Shown here piece after piece: positions 43,925 to 53,619 of a DNA stretch of 64,000 bases. A program made the position numbers and the translations under genes. The notes under the pieces were generated by a model that was given only the letters and a program-made list of their open reading frames with translations, did not search any database and was not told the origin of the DNA. Source of the stretch: Oopsacas minuta (lineage: Eukaryota > Porifera > Hexactinellida > Lyssacinosida > Leucopsacidae); the NCBI GenBank assembly GCA_024704765.1, contig JAKMXF010000004.1:124001-188000 (forward strand), written 5' to 3'. Positions within the stretch are counted from its first letter, which is position 1. Every line of letters begins with the position of its first letter.

Positions 43925-44710
43925 CCTCATTCTCTAGCACGATTCTATGAGGTGTGTTTCCAATATATCAGGATTAGTTGTTTGTCCTTTCCTTAATCGC
44001 TTCTTCACAATTCCCCATTTACACTTTATTCTGTGTATGTACTTGTGTGATGGGGTCAAAGAAAATTTCCGAATGATTGACAGTCTAATGGATATAGCCT
44101 TCTGTACCCAAAATGAAGTAAGAAGCCCATTCATCAGAGCGGATAGTAGTCCCCGGAAGCACAAAATTGTTGGATAATTGGTAGGAGAGTTGCAGTACTG
44201 CGGTCTGGAACGGAAACCCTCACAACTCTATTTGCATCAATCCCGACGATACCAAATACCTACTGCCCAGTCAGGAGTCTGCCACGATTATATTCTCGTT
44301 TTCCAAACTTGGACTCGTCAAGTTCAACAATCTTCCAGGACCTTCTAATGGTTCAGGGTTTGGTAGCAGTTCTCTATGCACACATCTCTCAAGAAATTCT
44401 TCCAATCCGCTACAGTGTTAGGGCTCAACTTCAACTGTTTCTCTAAGAAAGCGTGAGATAGAAGATCTTCGCACCAATAATAGAGGAATTTGAAGAGAGA
44501 TGGGAGCGATAACTTAAAAGGCATTTTTTAAAGAAATATTCATACCTAAGCGAACATACCTTCTTGTAAACAGAACATCTCCATGCAGACGCATCCTGGG
44601 AATGACCATAATAGTCTGATACATAGTGTTTCCACTTTTGCATTTCATCTCCTGTGCCAACAGCCTATGAGATTTAGCCAATTAATTGTAGCCTCCAGAG
44701 AATGTGCCAT
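43925..44710 (-). pseudogene. Merlin / ISXO2-like transposase
   Basis: Minus strand. SINWLNLIG-like start (~44690), zinc-binding C-x2-C and HxMY region in broken frames, HGDVLFTRR, then QKWKHYVSDYYGHSQDASAWRCS in another frame. Further on: KIVELDESKFGKREYNRGR (first D), GQWVFGIVGIDANRVVRVSVPDRSTATLLPIIQQF, GTTIRSDEWA-like, HKYIHRIKCKWGIVKKRLRK (the H..N..W..K block). The DES-K, R-R-G and WVFG motifs are the signature of ISXO2-type transposases. Multiple frame breaks. Confidence 0.85.
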
Positions 44711-45409
44711 GAATATTATATCATCGATTATCAAATCTGGAGACACAAATGGGAAAGTAGCTGGTGATAAGATCGGTCTGAAGTCCATCAAAGCACTGAT
44801 TAGAGAATTATAATATTCAAGACATTGTACTATATATTGTTTTGCAATTGGGTAGTAACGTACGTGGCTAATGGAATGTATCACATTGCAGGTTATTGGG
44901 CAGGAAGGTATTTAGGACTAATTAGTATTATCAACACATTGCTTGCATGATCAATAGATTAATTTAAAATTCATTTCCATTGATGTATATTCATTACCAT
45001 GTACATACATTGTTAATTCAATGTACAAAGATGGTGTATAATTATTTACTTATGGTAAACTTGTAGTTCATCATAATCATTGTAATCATCCCCAGAACGA
45101 AAATAATAGGTACATAGTACAAGCATTTTGTAATGCTGAAATTAGTACTGTTAGGCTTCCTTCAATATAAATGAAAAGTAGTGTAACTTTCTCAATTCTT
45201 GACCGATTGTTGCGTTCTTTTCGCCTATCTTCATTATTTTCTAAGTATTACCACTCTAGAATAACCATATCTTCAGTTAAACCAATTTTCACCAAGGTAT
45301 GCAGTACTATAGTTGTACTCAGAAAGGCTCCTTTTGTGTCTGAATCTAAGGGCTTTTCTTTTCTAAAAGGTACACATCCAAAGTGTGAAATTGATCGTAT
45401 ATTCCGTTC

Positions 45410-45790
45410 CTAATTTGGCTAGCCCACAACTCCAATTTCATTAAGAATGCGTTGACCTTATCCACCAAATCAAGCACTGCACTTTCTTTCCATTACATCG
45501 ATAAGTTTGGTAAATTCAGTCGAGGAAAGATGTCGACGAGGTAGCAAGTTCAAAGCTCCGCTCTTCAATATTCAATTGAAATAGCATGTGTAGATATATC
45601 TGTTGGTGAACAAACTCTTGAATTTTTGCTCGTAATTCAAATACTCTTATAAAGACATTGCCTCTGGAGAGCCAACGTACATTGGCGTGAAATAGAAGGT
45701 TTCTGAACTGGCATCAGATTCTTTGCATAACTCTCGGAAGAGACGCGTATTGAATGCGCTCGTTTATCTAGTTTACCAATATAATATCTC
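45410..45790 (-). pseudogene. hAT transposase fragment, ZBED5-like
   Basis: Minus strand frames give RVSSESYAK, LLFHANVRWLSRGNVF (the EVRWLSRG block), FELRAKIQEFVHQQ, the DIFPRLNLPNLSM segment and KVNAFLMKLELW. This is the central-to-C-terminal part of the same family as 18249-20692. No ends or flanking duplication were seen. Confidence 0.65.
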
Positions 45791-46024
45791 CAGACACTAC
45801 ATCAGAATGTAGAGGAGAGTTTTTGAAGCAAGAGCATATCTATTAGGGTGTTGTGAAATATACTATTTTGCTCAATTTCTTTTGTCTGGGGTAATTTGGG
45901 GTGTGGTTGGATGTCATTTACCCAAATATATATAAACAACCTAACATTTTGATCATTTATACCATGTAACAAATTTATTTAGGTTTGAACAGTGGAAAAT
46001 GGCCTTATTTGTCCGGTTCATGAC

Positions 46025-46862
46025 CAGGAGGGATGGATCTACAAAAATCTGGTGGGGGGGCATGCCGCCTACTCAACCGTCAAAATATTCAATTATTGGA
46101 TTTTGCTCTTTTACTTGATCATTATCAGTTTATTCCGTTATTTTAACAAATTGTAATTATACTTTAACAGCCAGTATTTCTAAATTTGTAGTGTTTTAAC
46201 CAAATATCAACTAATATTTTGTAGTGATGTATGTATTTTATACGATTTTTATGTCAGGCTTAATCTTCATGACCAATTTAACCAATCTTGACAAGCAGTC
46301 TAAGGTACTCCAAAACAATTGTGTTTTTAATACAAACATTGTGTATGTGTGTTCATAGTTTAATATATAATGAGAATTTCTGAATGTATTAGCTAAATAT
46401 TATTCGTAACTATTGGCTGAATCCTAAATACAAAATATACCCTACTAGTACTAATAACAACACTAAATTACGAAATTCATGCGGTGATCTGAAATTGCGA
46501 AAGTGTTAATAATTTTAACCACATCTAATGGAATATCCTTATGAATATACATCAGTGCTAGACCAGTTAGTCTGTCATCCGTCATAGTGGATCTAATACA
46601 GGATTTCAGGATTTTCATAGCGCTAAATGAACGCTCCGCTGAACAAGTTGTAATAGGCAGAGTGCAGCAATTTGCAAAATGATTTTTAATTTTGTAAACA
46701 TTGGTGATAAATACTGTAATAAATGCAGAATGTCTAGTGAATCAGGTGAAGGGATTAACAAGGTATGTACTTTATTCACTCTACGGAGTAGACGAAATAA
46801 AGAATTTACAAATCTGGTGGGGGGTATGCATATCCCCCATACCCCCCATAGATCCGCCACTG
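46025..46862 (-). mobile_element. Internally deleted ZMYM1-like hAT, 838 bp
   Basis: Left end CAGGAGGGATGGATCTAC, right end (reverse) CAGTGGCGGATCTATGGGGG, flanked by the perfect octamer TTCATGAC at 46017-46024 and 46863-46870. Both subterminal regions contain AAATCTGGTGGGGGG. Only the 3' part of the transposase gene remains. Confidence 0.88.
46463..46760 (-). pseudogene. hAT C-terminal dimerisation domain (ZMYM1-like)
   Basis: Minus strand, open for ~85 codons: LPITTCSAERSFSAMKILKS, then CIRSTMTDDRLTGLALMYIH and KDIPLDVVKIINTFA. The ERSFS-K-K-RSTM-RL-GLA-L order is the hATC domain. The N-terminal part has been deleted from the element. Confidence 0.8.
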
Positions 46863-46964
46863 TTCATGACATTTACTTTATCCTCGATTCTTAATATCTT
46901 CCCATTGAATCTGCTTTCTGTACTTCACTATAAATAACAATTTAATATTCTTGATTGTATTATA

Positions 46965-47866
46965 CAGTTAAGGGACAAAAGTATTCGACCACACAAATAT
47001 ATTGTCATAAATTGTATACTCTTTCCCGCTCCTATACACTGTATAGTCTATATTCGTAGCTGCAATCTAGTAATTTGCATAGAATAACATGTTTTTCAAG
47101 AATTTCAAAAAAATATTTTCGATTTACACTTTTTGAAGGTGTTAATTATTAATAATTATTAGATAATTATTGATAATCAAAATATGTGGTAATTCAAAAC
47201 CTATTAAGAATCTATAATTTCTGACTTGATATTTGAATTCTACTTAGGCGAGTTACCCCAGATTCAAATTTCCAATGGGATTGAACAATTTTTACCAAAG
47301 TTATAGAAGAATTTCAATTTGTGCCACTTGTTGCAAAAAGTGACACTGGTGGCTGGAAAAAGCGCCACTACAAGGAAATCAACTAGGGTTAGGAGGAATA
47401 AGTCATAGTAATATTTTCGGATTATATGACTATGCTAACCCTTGAATTACAAAATAACCCCTTGGTAACGGCCACTTGTGCCCCTTGGGCAAAAGGTGGC
47501 ACAAATGGCACAAATTGAAATTCATCTATAACTCTGGCAAAAATTGTTCAATCCCATTGAAATTTTAATCTGGGCTAACTCGCCTAAGTAGAATTCAAAT
47601 ATCAAGTCAGAAATTATAGATTCTTAATAGGTTTTGAATTTCCACATATTTTGATTATCAATAATTATCTAATAATTATTAATAATTAACACCTTCAAAA
47701 AGTGTAAATCGAAAATATTTTTTTGAAATTCTTGAAAAACATGTTATTCTATGTAAATTACTAGATTGCAGCTACGAATATAGACTATACAGTGTATAGG
47801 AACGGGAAAGAGTATACAATTTATGACAATATATTTGTGTGGTCGAATACTTTTGTCCCTTAACTG
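46965..47866. mobile_element. 902-bp Tc1-type foldback element with ~390-bp arms
   Basis: Ends CAGTTAAGGGACAAAAGTAT on both strands, each bordered by TA. The two arms are nearly identical for roughly 390 bp (shared CGACCACACAAATATATTG, GATTGCAGCTACGAATATAG, AATTATTAATAATTA runs), with an asymmetric ~120-bp centre rich in GCCACTTGTGCC-type motifs. No coding capacity; mobilised, if at all, by a Tc1 transposase in trans. Confidence 0.88.
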
Positions 47867-47904
47867 TATAAGGATTCTATGTTGTTATTGTGTTGTTGTA
47901 CATT

Positions 47905-49691
47905 AACTAATTGATAGGGTAATCCTTTTTGGCGTTGAAAATAGGTAAATTTTCTCTAGATATGGCTCTGCTAAGTATGTATCTATATCGTCCTTGATGA
48001 CCGCATCGCTTTATAGATACTTCAGTAACTTCTTTGACCCATCTTTCTACATTCTGGGAATGACAAGGATAGGATGGAATTACCAATGGTTCACCAATGC
48101 CTGAATGCAGCTCCACATCTGTGGAATTAACTGTTAAAATGGTGGTTCTGTAATAAATAATCCATCTAATTCTATAAGATTTGAATAAGCTGAAGCATCA
48201 AAATTTATTTTTGGAACTTTAAATTTCCTCGGCTTGGTCGGATTGTCCAAATTCAGTGCATCACAACTTGCCAACCTTCAGGATAGTTTCTACGGCTCTC
48301 TTTCTTAGATCTGGGGAATTATCTGAAAGCATGAATATAAGGAAATCTTCTGGGTGACTCCAATACCCATTGGTTTGAAGTACTCTCTGAGTAACAATTC
48401 TGTCAGGCTCTGATAATTCCTTAGATGGTTGAACAAGATAAATGAAATTTTGTACCATCACTTAGAGTTCAAAACTCTTTGAAGCGAAATTATCCTGGAA
48501 CATACTGATTAAGAATAAAATTTAAGATACACTTTAGTTCAGAAGTTGGAGATAATTTGGAAATATATAACCTAAGGTTCTTGTTTGCAAGCGTATTCCA
48601 TCTTCAATTATTAAGAATACTAGGTTCCTTGGTTAGTAAGTTCCCTGTGCAATGATGTAGTCCATTTTGAACAGCAAGTGCCATCTCATATAAATACATT
48701 TGATCGGTACTAAGTTTCTTTACAAGCTCAACTAGTATATATTTTACTTGTCCGGAAACTGGCTCAAAATGAACCAGATGAAATTTTGTAAGATTTTTTG
48801 ATTTCCTTACTAATAAGCCCAGTGTATGAATTTGGTCCACTAGTTACTCCATCAATTTCTTTGAATATGTGCATTAGTGGCAAGTCGTTTGTATGAAGGC
48901 CACACACAGCTTGTTGACATGGTTTCCCAACTTAATCTCAATGAGTCTATTGTTACCTTCATGAAGTCCAGTATTTACTGGAGTTCCATCGCACCCTAGT
49001 ACGATTAAATTGACACCAGTATCTGGGATGACATCAAATATATCACTGGCTATACTGTTGCTTTTCCTGATTTTGGTGATACGTGATCAATTTAACGGCT
49101 TCCTGGTTCTGCCACAATTACGTAATGGCTTTCCTTTTAGTGATCTACTTGAAATTTGCATTACATTCAACTTTTGTTAGGGATTTAACTTCTCTGCCAT
49201 CATAATAAAGTGCCAAAATAGATTCATTAGTATTCTTAAGGATATTATCCTTCTCTTCCACTTTTCCCCATCTCTCGCTTCCCTGCGAAGTTTGTTGTGG
49301 TCAATAAAGTCATTCAGATTTCCTTTTTAAGCATGCCATAATCCTGCAAAACAGTATTTGCAATGGAGGCTCCTGCACGGTCGCTTATGCCATTTCTAGC
49401 GCACATCCGAGAGAAGTTCGGGAGTATATGACGATTTTGAACAGAGAAAGACTGTGGGATGCTTTTTGATTAATATGTTTCGTCACTTTCATCAGATTGG
49501 TTAGGATCGTCTTCTACAATCTTATGGAAGCTTTCGAGGTCTAGGTAGAGCGAACTGTTATCTCCAGTGTCCTTGCCCAGTACAGCTTTAATTTCAATTT
49601 CTTCTTTCCTTTTATCCTCTTTGTATAGACTTCTGATCCCTTGGTCAATTCCGGAAATAAACATACTTCTGATTGTTCTCTGGGGCCTCAT
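47905..49691 (-). pseudogene. Decayed member of an uncharacterised repetitive protein family
   Basis: Minus strand from MRPQRTIRSMFISGIDQ at 49691. Then GISDRAGASIANTVLQDYGM, VIVAEPGSR-IDHVSPKSGKA, IVLGCDGTPVNTGLHEG, RLIEIKLGNHVNKLCV, FHLVHFEPVSGQVKY, KKLSTDQMYLYEMALAVQNG, NTLANKNLRLYISK, RVLQTNGYWSHPEDFLIFML and, at the C-terminus, YPCHSQNVERWVKEVTEVSIK with REN-LPIFNAKKDY. I know this series from multi-copy unnamed proteins in arthropods and cnidarians. The conserved CDGT, H and RW blocks recall an RNase H-like transposase fold, but the superfamily is not one I can name. Many frameshifts. Confidence 0.6.
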
Positions 49692-49925
49692 TCACTAAAG
49701 TTCTAAACTGAAATTCTTAGAATTTTCCTTAGATTTTGCTGTAATTCTTAGAATTTGACTAAATTCTAAGAATAATTTTCGAAATCATCAACATTCATGA
49801 AAAAGTCTTAGAATTATTTTGAGTGGTATTCACAAAAGTTCTAAACTGAAATTCTTAGAACTTTTCTTAGAACTTTTATATTCTTAGAAATACCCAAATT
49901 CTAAGGAATAATCTTAGAATTTATC
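49684..49925 (+). repeat. Two ~139-bp tandem copies with clustered TTCTTAGAAT near-palindromes
   Basis: CATTCACTAAAGTTCTAAAC (49690) recurs as TATTCACAAAAGTTCTAAAC (49828). Across 240 bp the motif TTCTTAGAA/TTCTAAGAA or a half site occurs at least eight times. The block lies at what looks like the left end (GGGCCTCATTCAC) of a Harbinger-type element, so these may be sites for its Myb-like DNA-binding protein. Confidence 0.6.
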
Positions 49926-50300
49926 CGAATTCCGAGCGAAATTTTAAATGAGGTAGGGGGTTGACTTAATTTGATTCTAAAAGTTCTTGAAATCAAATAT
50001 TATTATTATCCATTTGACGACAGAGGAAATTGAACCTATTGTTATATCAACATAGTAAAACTAGATTTATAGTAATAGTATCCATTTTGAATTAACACTC
50101 ACAAAGTTGTATGACATCTCCGGTTAGTATTGTGTTGATCTATAAATATTCACCACCGCTGCTGAGCAGAGTTAATTCTTATGGATACTGTTTTGGTATA
50201 ACACTGCTATTGACTAGTAGCATAAATAGTAATATGAAAAACCTATGTTAAAATTCATCTGACCTCTCTGGAGCAGCTTATAACATGACAAGTGACCAAA

Positions 50301-50835
50301 CGAAAAATCGCGCGAAAAATCTCTGATGATGAAGTTATGAGCATTGTAGACATAATAGAAGAAAATATATTTAATATTTTCGGAGCCCTAAGTTCTACCC
50401 ACAAGTTGTTGAGAAAAGCAAAATCTGGGAAGATATAGCTGGTAAAATTTCAGACAGGTATGGGGACAAGGACAAGAGATGAGATTTGCAAGAAGTGGTA
50501 TAATACATTAACAAAATATATGCCTCGAATAGTAGATACAATCGCTTCTGCCAAAAGGACAGGAGAAGTCCTAACTGAAGGATGCTTAGATGAACTAGAG
50601 GTAAAGATTTTCTCCATAAAGGGAAAGGATGCATTCGAAGGGATTGGATCAGACATTGATCTCTCACTAGAACGACCCTTCTCCGTGATAATAGAAGATG
50701 AGTCGATAATTATAAGCCCAACACACTCTGAGGAATTCAAGATCTTTAAAGAAACATCAGCTCAAATAAAAAGCAATCTTTCAGCACAGAGACAGGTGGA
50801 TATGAATCCATTGAACAGACACTACTAAACAGCGA
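50301..50835 (+). pseudogene. Harbinger-type Myb/SANT (NAIF1-like) accessory protein
   Basis: Plus strand: KRKISDDEVMSIVDIIEENI, FGALSSTHK, KSKIWEDIAGKISDRYGDKD and, after a shift at ~50460, RTRDEICKKWYNTLTKYMPR. This is the trihelix Myb_DNA-bind_5 pattern of the second protein encoded by PIF/Harbinger elements, which carries the transposase to DNA. An acidic tail (FSVIIEDESIIISPTHSEEF) and an EEEKLKLLKLIDSK helix follow. Two or three frameshifts. The DDE transposase gene of the element is not in the window. Confidence 0.65.
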
Positions 50836-51220
50836 GGAAGAGAAACTGAAGTTGCTAAAACTAATTGATTCCAAACTAAATTGGGTTGTGAGCAATTTTG
50901 AACGAGTCGTTGAGGATCAGTCCAAAATACTATCGTGAATGGTTCACAGCCACACACCACAATAACCCTTGTTGCCTCCACCCCTTTCCATCTACTAATT
51001 TTCATTCAACTCAGCCATTGTATCATTCTCAGGACGAATATCACAAATGGAAAACTTTCATGAATTCATCACATGTTAGCCCATAAACTTCATTACCACT
51101 ACCAAGTTCACTGATCAATTATTAATTACTATCCTGAGTGATGTCATCTTGAAATACTATTAAATCCTAATTACACAAATTTAACTGATACACCACAGTA
51201 CAATTTACACCATTGGATAC

Positions 51221-51365
51221 AACTAGCCCCTTTTGTACACAATTAACCCCTTTTGTGTGCAAGTAACCTCTTTCGTGTATAATCAACCCTTTAGTTACAA
51301 ATTCACTTGTTCGTGTACACCTAACCCTTTTCCTGCACAATTCACCCTCTTCGTGTACAATTATC
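51221..51365. repeat. Minisatellite, ~21-bp unit
   Basis: About seven degenerate copies of TACACAATTAACCCCTTTTG with GTG-rich variation. AT-rich surroundings, no gene. Confidence 0.75.
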
Positions 51366-51649
51366 GTCTGTAATTTTTTTTCTTTTTATCTTTCGTATTC
51401 ATAAAATTTTTACTTTCTACTTATTCCTTGTATTTGATTCTAACATTCATTTTCAATTAAATTCATTCTTTTAATTCGAATTTACTTGCGTATATTTAAA
51501 CTGTTTGCTCGAGGGTTACAGTAGTAATATGTTTTGGAGGGTTATAAGGTGACAAACGGATTACTTGGGTGGGTGAGCGTAGTTTCGAAAACAAATTATG
51601 ATCTCCAGGGATTGATGTAGCGAAATTTGGCATGTAAGTTAGATAGATA

Positions 51650-52025
51650 CAGTAGGCAGACAAAAGTATTTGGACAAGTGATAATTAGTTGTGATTCTAC
51701 AAGTACAATACTTCTAAGAGTATAGTATAAAGAAATGGATATGATTGGCTAATCTCAGTTTTGTAATGTTTAATTTCAATATTTTGTAGAGTATCTTTTC
51801 ATTTTTCGGATCTCCTTGCAGTGAGTGGTATAGGCTGCGTATTTCCTTCAAAGAGATGTTGTCTCACTCGCGATGATCGATCCCTTTAGTTCGGATAACG
51901 ATGTTATGTTATCTTTGTTCATCCCGACCTTTGGCATCAATATTTTCCAAATGTGTTCTATAACGTTTTGATCGGGGGATTGTGGAGGCCAATCCAGAGT
52001 TTTGATCTTTTCCGATGAAACTAAT
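51650..52025 (-). pseudogene. Tc1 3'-end fragment
   Basis: Terminus CAGTAGGCAGACAAAAGTAT next to TA at 51650. On the minus strand the reading KTLDWPPQSPDQNVIEHIWK carries the terminal catalytic E of Tc1 transposases, then PKVGMNKDNITSLSELKGSI. Everything upstream is missing. Abuts a mariner remnant. Confidence 0.8.
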
Positions 52026-52161
52026 TCATAGCGTTAATGTTAATTAACCATAAGTAGTATAGCTAGCGAATGAATAGTAGATAAAATTTCAACACTCTAA
52101 GTAGTTTACTTTTTCTGTTACACTCAATTTAATTAAGTCATTTTCAAATTTTGAATTTTCA

Positions 52162-53284
52162 ATGGAGAATCTGAATAATAGGGATTTTCGAGCCATAATG
52201 TTTTACAACTGTAAACGTGGAATAAACGCTATGGAGTGCATCACTGAAATGTTTTCTGTTTTTGGAGAACAGTCTCCAAACAAAACAAGCATTTACAAGT
52301 GGTACAGCCGATTTCATTTGGGTTACATGTGCTTGGATGATGATGTTCGAACCGGACGCCCGATTACGGCGGCCACTGATGAAACTATCACCAAGGTGGA
52401 GGAACTGGTAAGAGAGGACAGACAAATTACTATCCGTCAGTTAGTTGACGATGCATCAGTATCATCGGGAACAATAGAAACAATCCTACACCAACACCTT
52501 GGTCTAAGAAAGGTTTGTTCCAAGTTAGTCCCACATTTGCTAACTTTGGAGCAGAAAAATCGTCGGATCCAATTTTGTCGCTCTATGTTACTAAAGTACT
52601 CGAAAGCAGATTCTCGGCGGCATTCAGAAGTAATAACAGGTGATAAAACTTGGGTCTACTCCTATGACATGTAAACGAAGTAACAGAACTCTAAATGGAT
52701 CTTTGAAGATGAGGTACCAGACACAATTCCCAAACGATTCATGGCGGTCGGCAAGCAAATGTTCGCAATATTCTTCACCACGAGAGGACTTCTTGAATGT
52801 GATGCTTCCAGCGAAGCATACAGTTACTGCAGCTTGGTATACCGAATGTTGCCTTCATAAAGTGTTCCAAGCATTGGAAACGTTGAGACCAAAGTCTGGG
52901 ATCCGTGGGATGAAATTTCATCATGATAATCTCCAGCACACACAGCCAGAAGGACCAAAGAGTTTCTAAGGCAATCAGGCTTAGAAATGATTAAACATCC
53001 ACCTTACAGCCCAGATCTTACCCCTTGTGACTTTTGGGTGTTCCCAAATCTAAAAAGACAACTAAAAGGCAGACGTTTAAATCAGAATCAGAGCTAATCG
53101 CTGCGTTTTTAGAGGCAGTTGATTGTATACCAATAAGTAGCTATTCTAAGCTATTTGATATGTGGTTACATCGCTGTCAAAGGTGTATTGATGTTAATGG
53201 GGAGTATTTTGAACATTTATTATAGTAACTTGTTAGTTCACTGTAGTGGAAACGCATTTTTCCGCGAACTTATTGAACACTCGG
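52162..53284 (+). pseudogene. Mariner transposase (DD34D) with 3' TIR, left end missing
   Basis: Plus strand, start MENLNNRDFRAIMFYNCKRG at 52162, open to 52674: NKTSIYKWYSRF (HTH), DDDVRTGRPITAATDETI, REDRQITIRQLVDDASVSSG (second HTH), EVITGDKTWVYSYDM (first D). After a shift, LPAKHTVTAAWYTE, FHHDN-LQHTQPEG (second D) and, shifted again, HPPYSPDLTPCDFWVFPNLK (third D) to the stop at 53225. The 3' TIR (reverse reading CCGAGTGTTCAATAAGTTCG) ends at 53284 next to TA. No matching 5' TIR before 52162. The cleanest mariner frame in the window, but still broken. Confidence 0.85.
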
Positions 53285-53449
53285 TATGGTAATAGATTTA
53301 ATGGAAATATTCGTATTCCAAATGGATAACGGATTGTATTTGGTTTGTATGAATTGTATCCATCCAGCACTTCTGTACATTGGAGATACGGCATCATCTA
53401 GCAAATCTGTGGTTATTACTCTCCAAATTTGACTTGACCAGAATTATAT

Positions 53450-53605
53450 GGAATTTCAGATCCATGAAATCCATGGTAGATTTTGTGGATGGCTTGCACA
53501 ATCCTAATCCATATCATATCCATTGACTTTGAAATTGGCAATCCAAATCCAACCAAAATCCATGGATTTGTGGATTTTATGGATTTCAAATTCATTACAT
53601 CCATA
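53450..53605. repeat. Imperfect palindromic MITE rich in ATCCATGGATTT motifs
   Basis: GAATTTCAGATCCATGAAAT on the left and, reversed, GAATTTGAAATCCATAAAAT on the right. The interior repeats TGGATTTTGTGGAT-like words. No TSD could be settled. Confidence 0.5.
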
Positions 53606-53619
53606 ATCCTTCGCCCTTC

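Larger units (their letters stand above)
42186..45319 (-). mobile_element. Merlin element with ~280-bp TIRs, carrying a nested mariner
   Basis: Ends GGTACAACTATAGTAATGCA (42186) and AGTACAACTATAGTACTGCA (reverse, 45319). The octamer CAGAAAGG is duplicated exactly at 42178-42185 and 45320-45327. The inverted arms extend to about 42460 and 45040. Without the nested 1321-bp mariner the element is about 1.8 kb. The transposase inside is ISXO2-like, and Merlin has 8-9 bp TSDs and ends beginning GG, so structure and protein agree. Confidence 0.9.

Noticed and set aside
49700-49920. Heat-shock element cluster
   Set aside because: The TTC and GAA half sites are 3 bp apart, not 2 as in heat-shock elements; better explained as transposon iterons.
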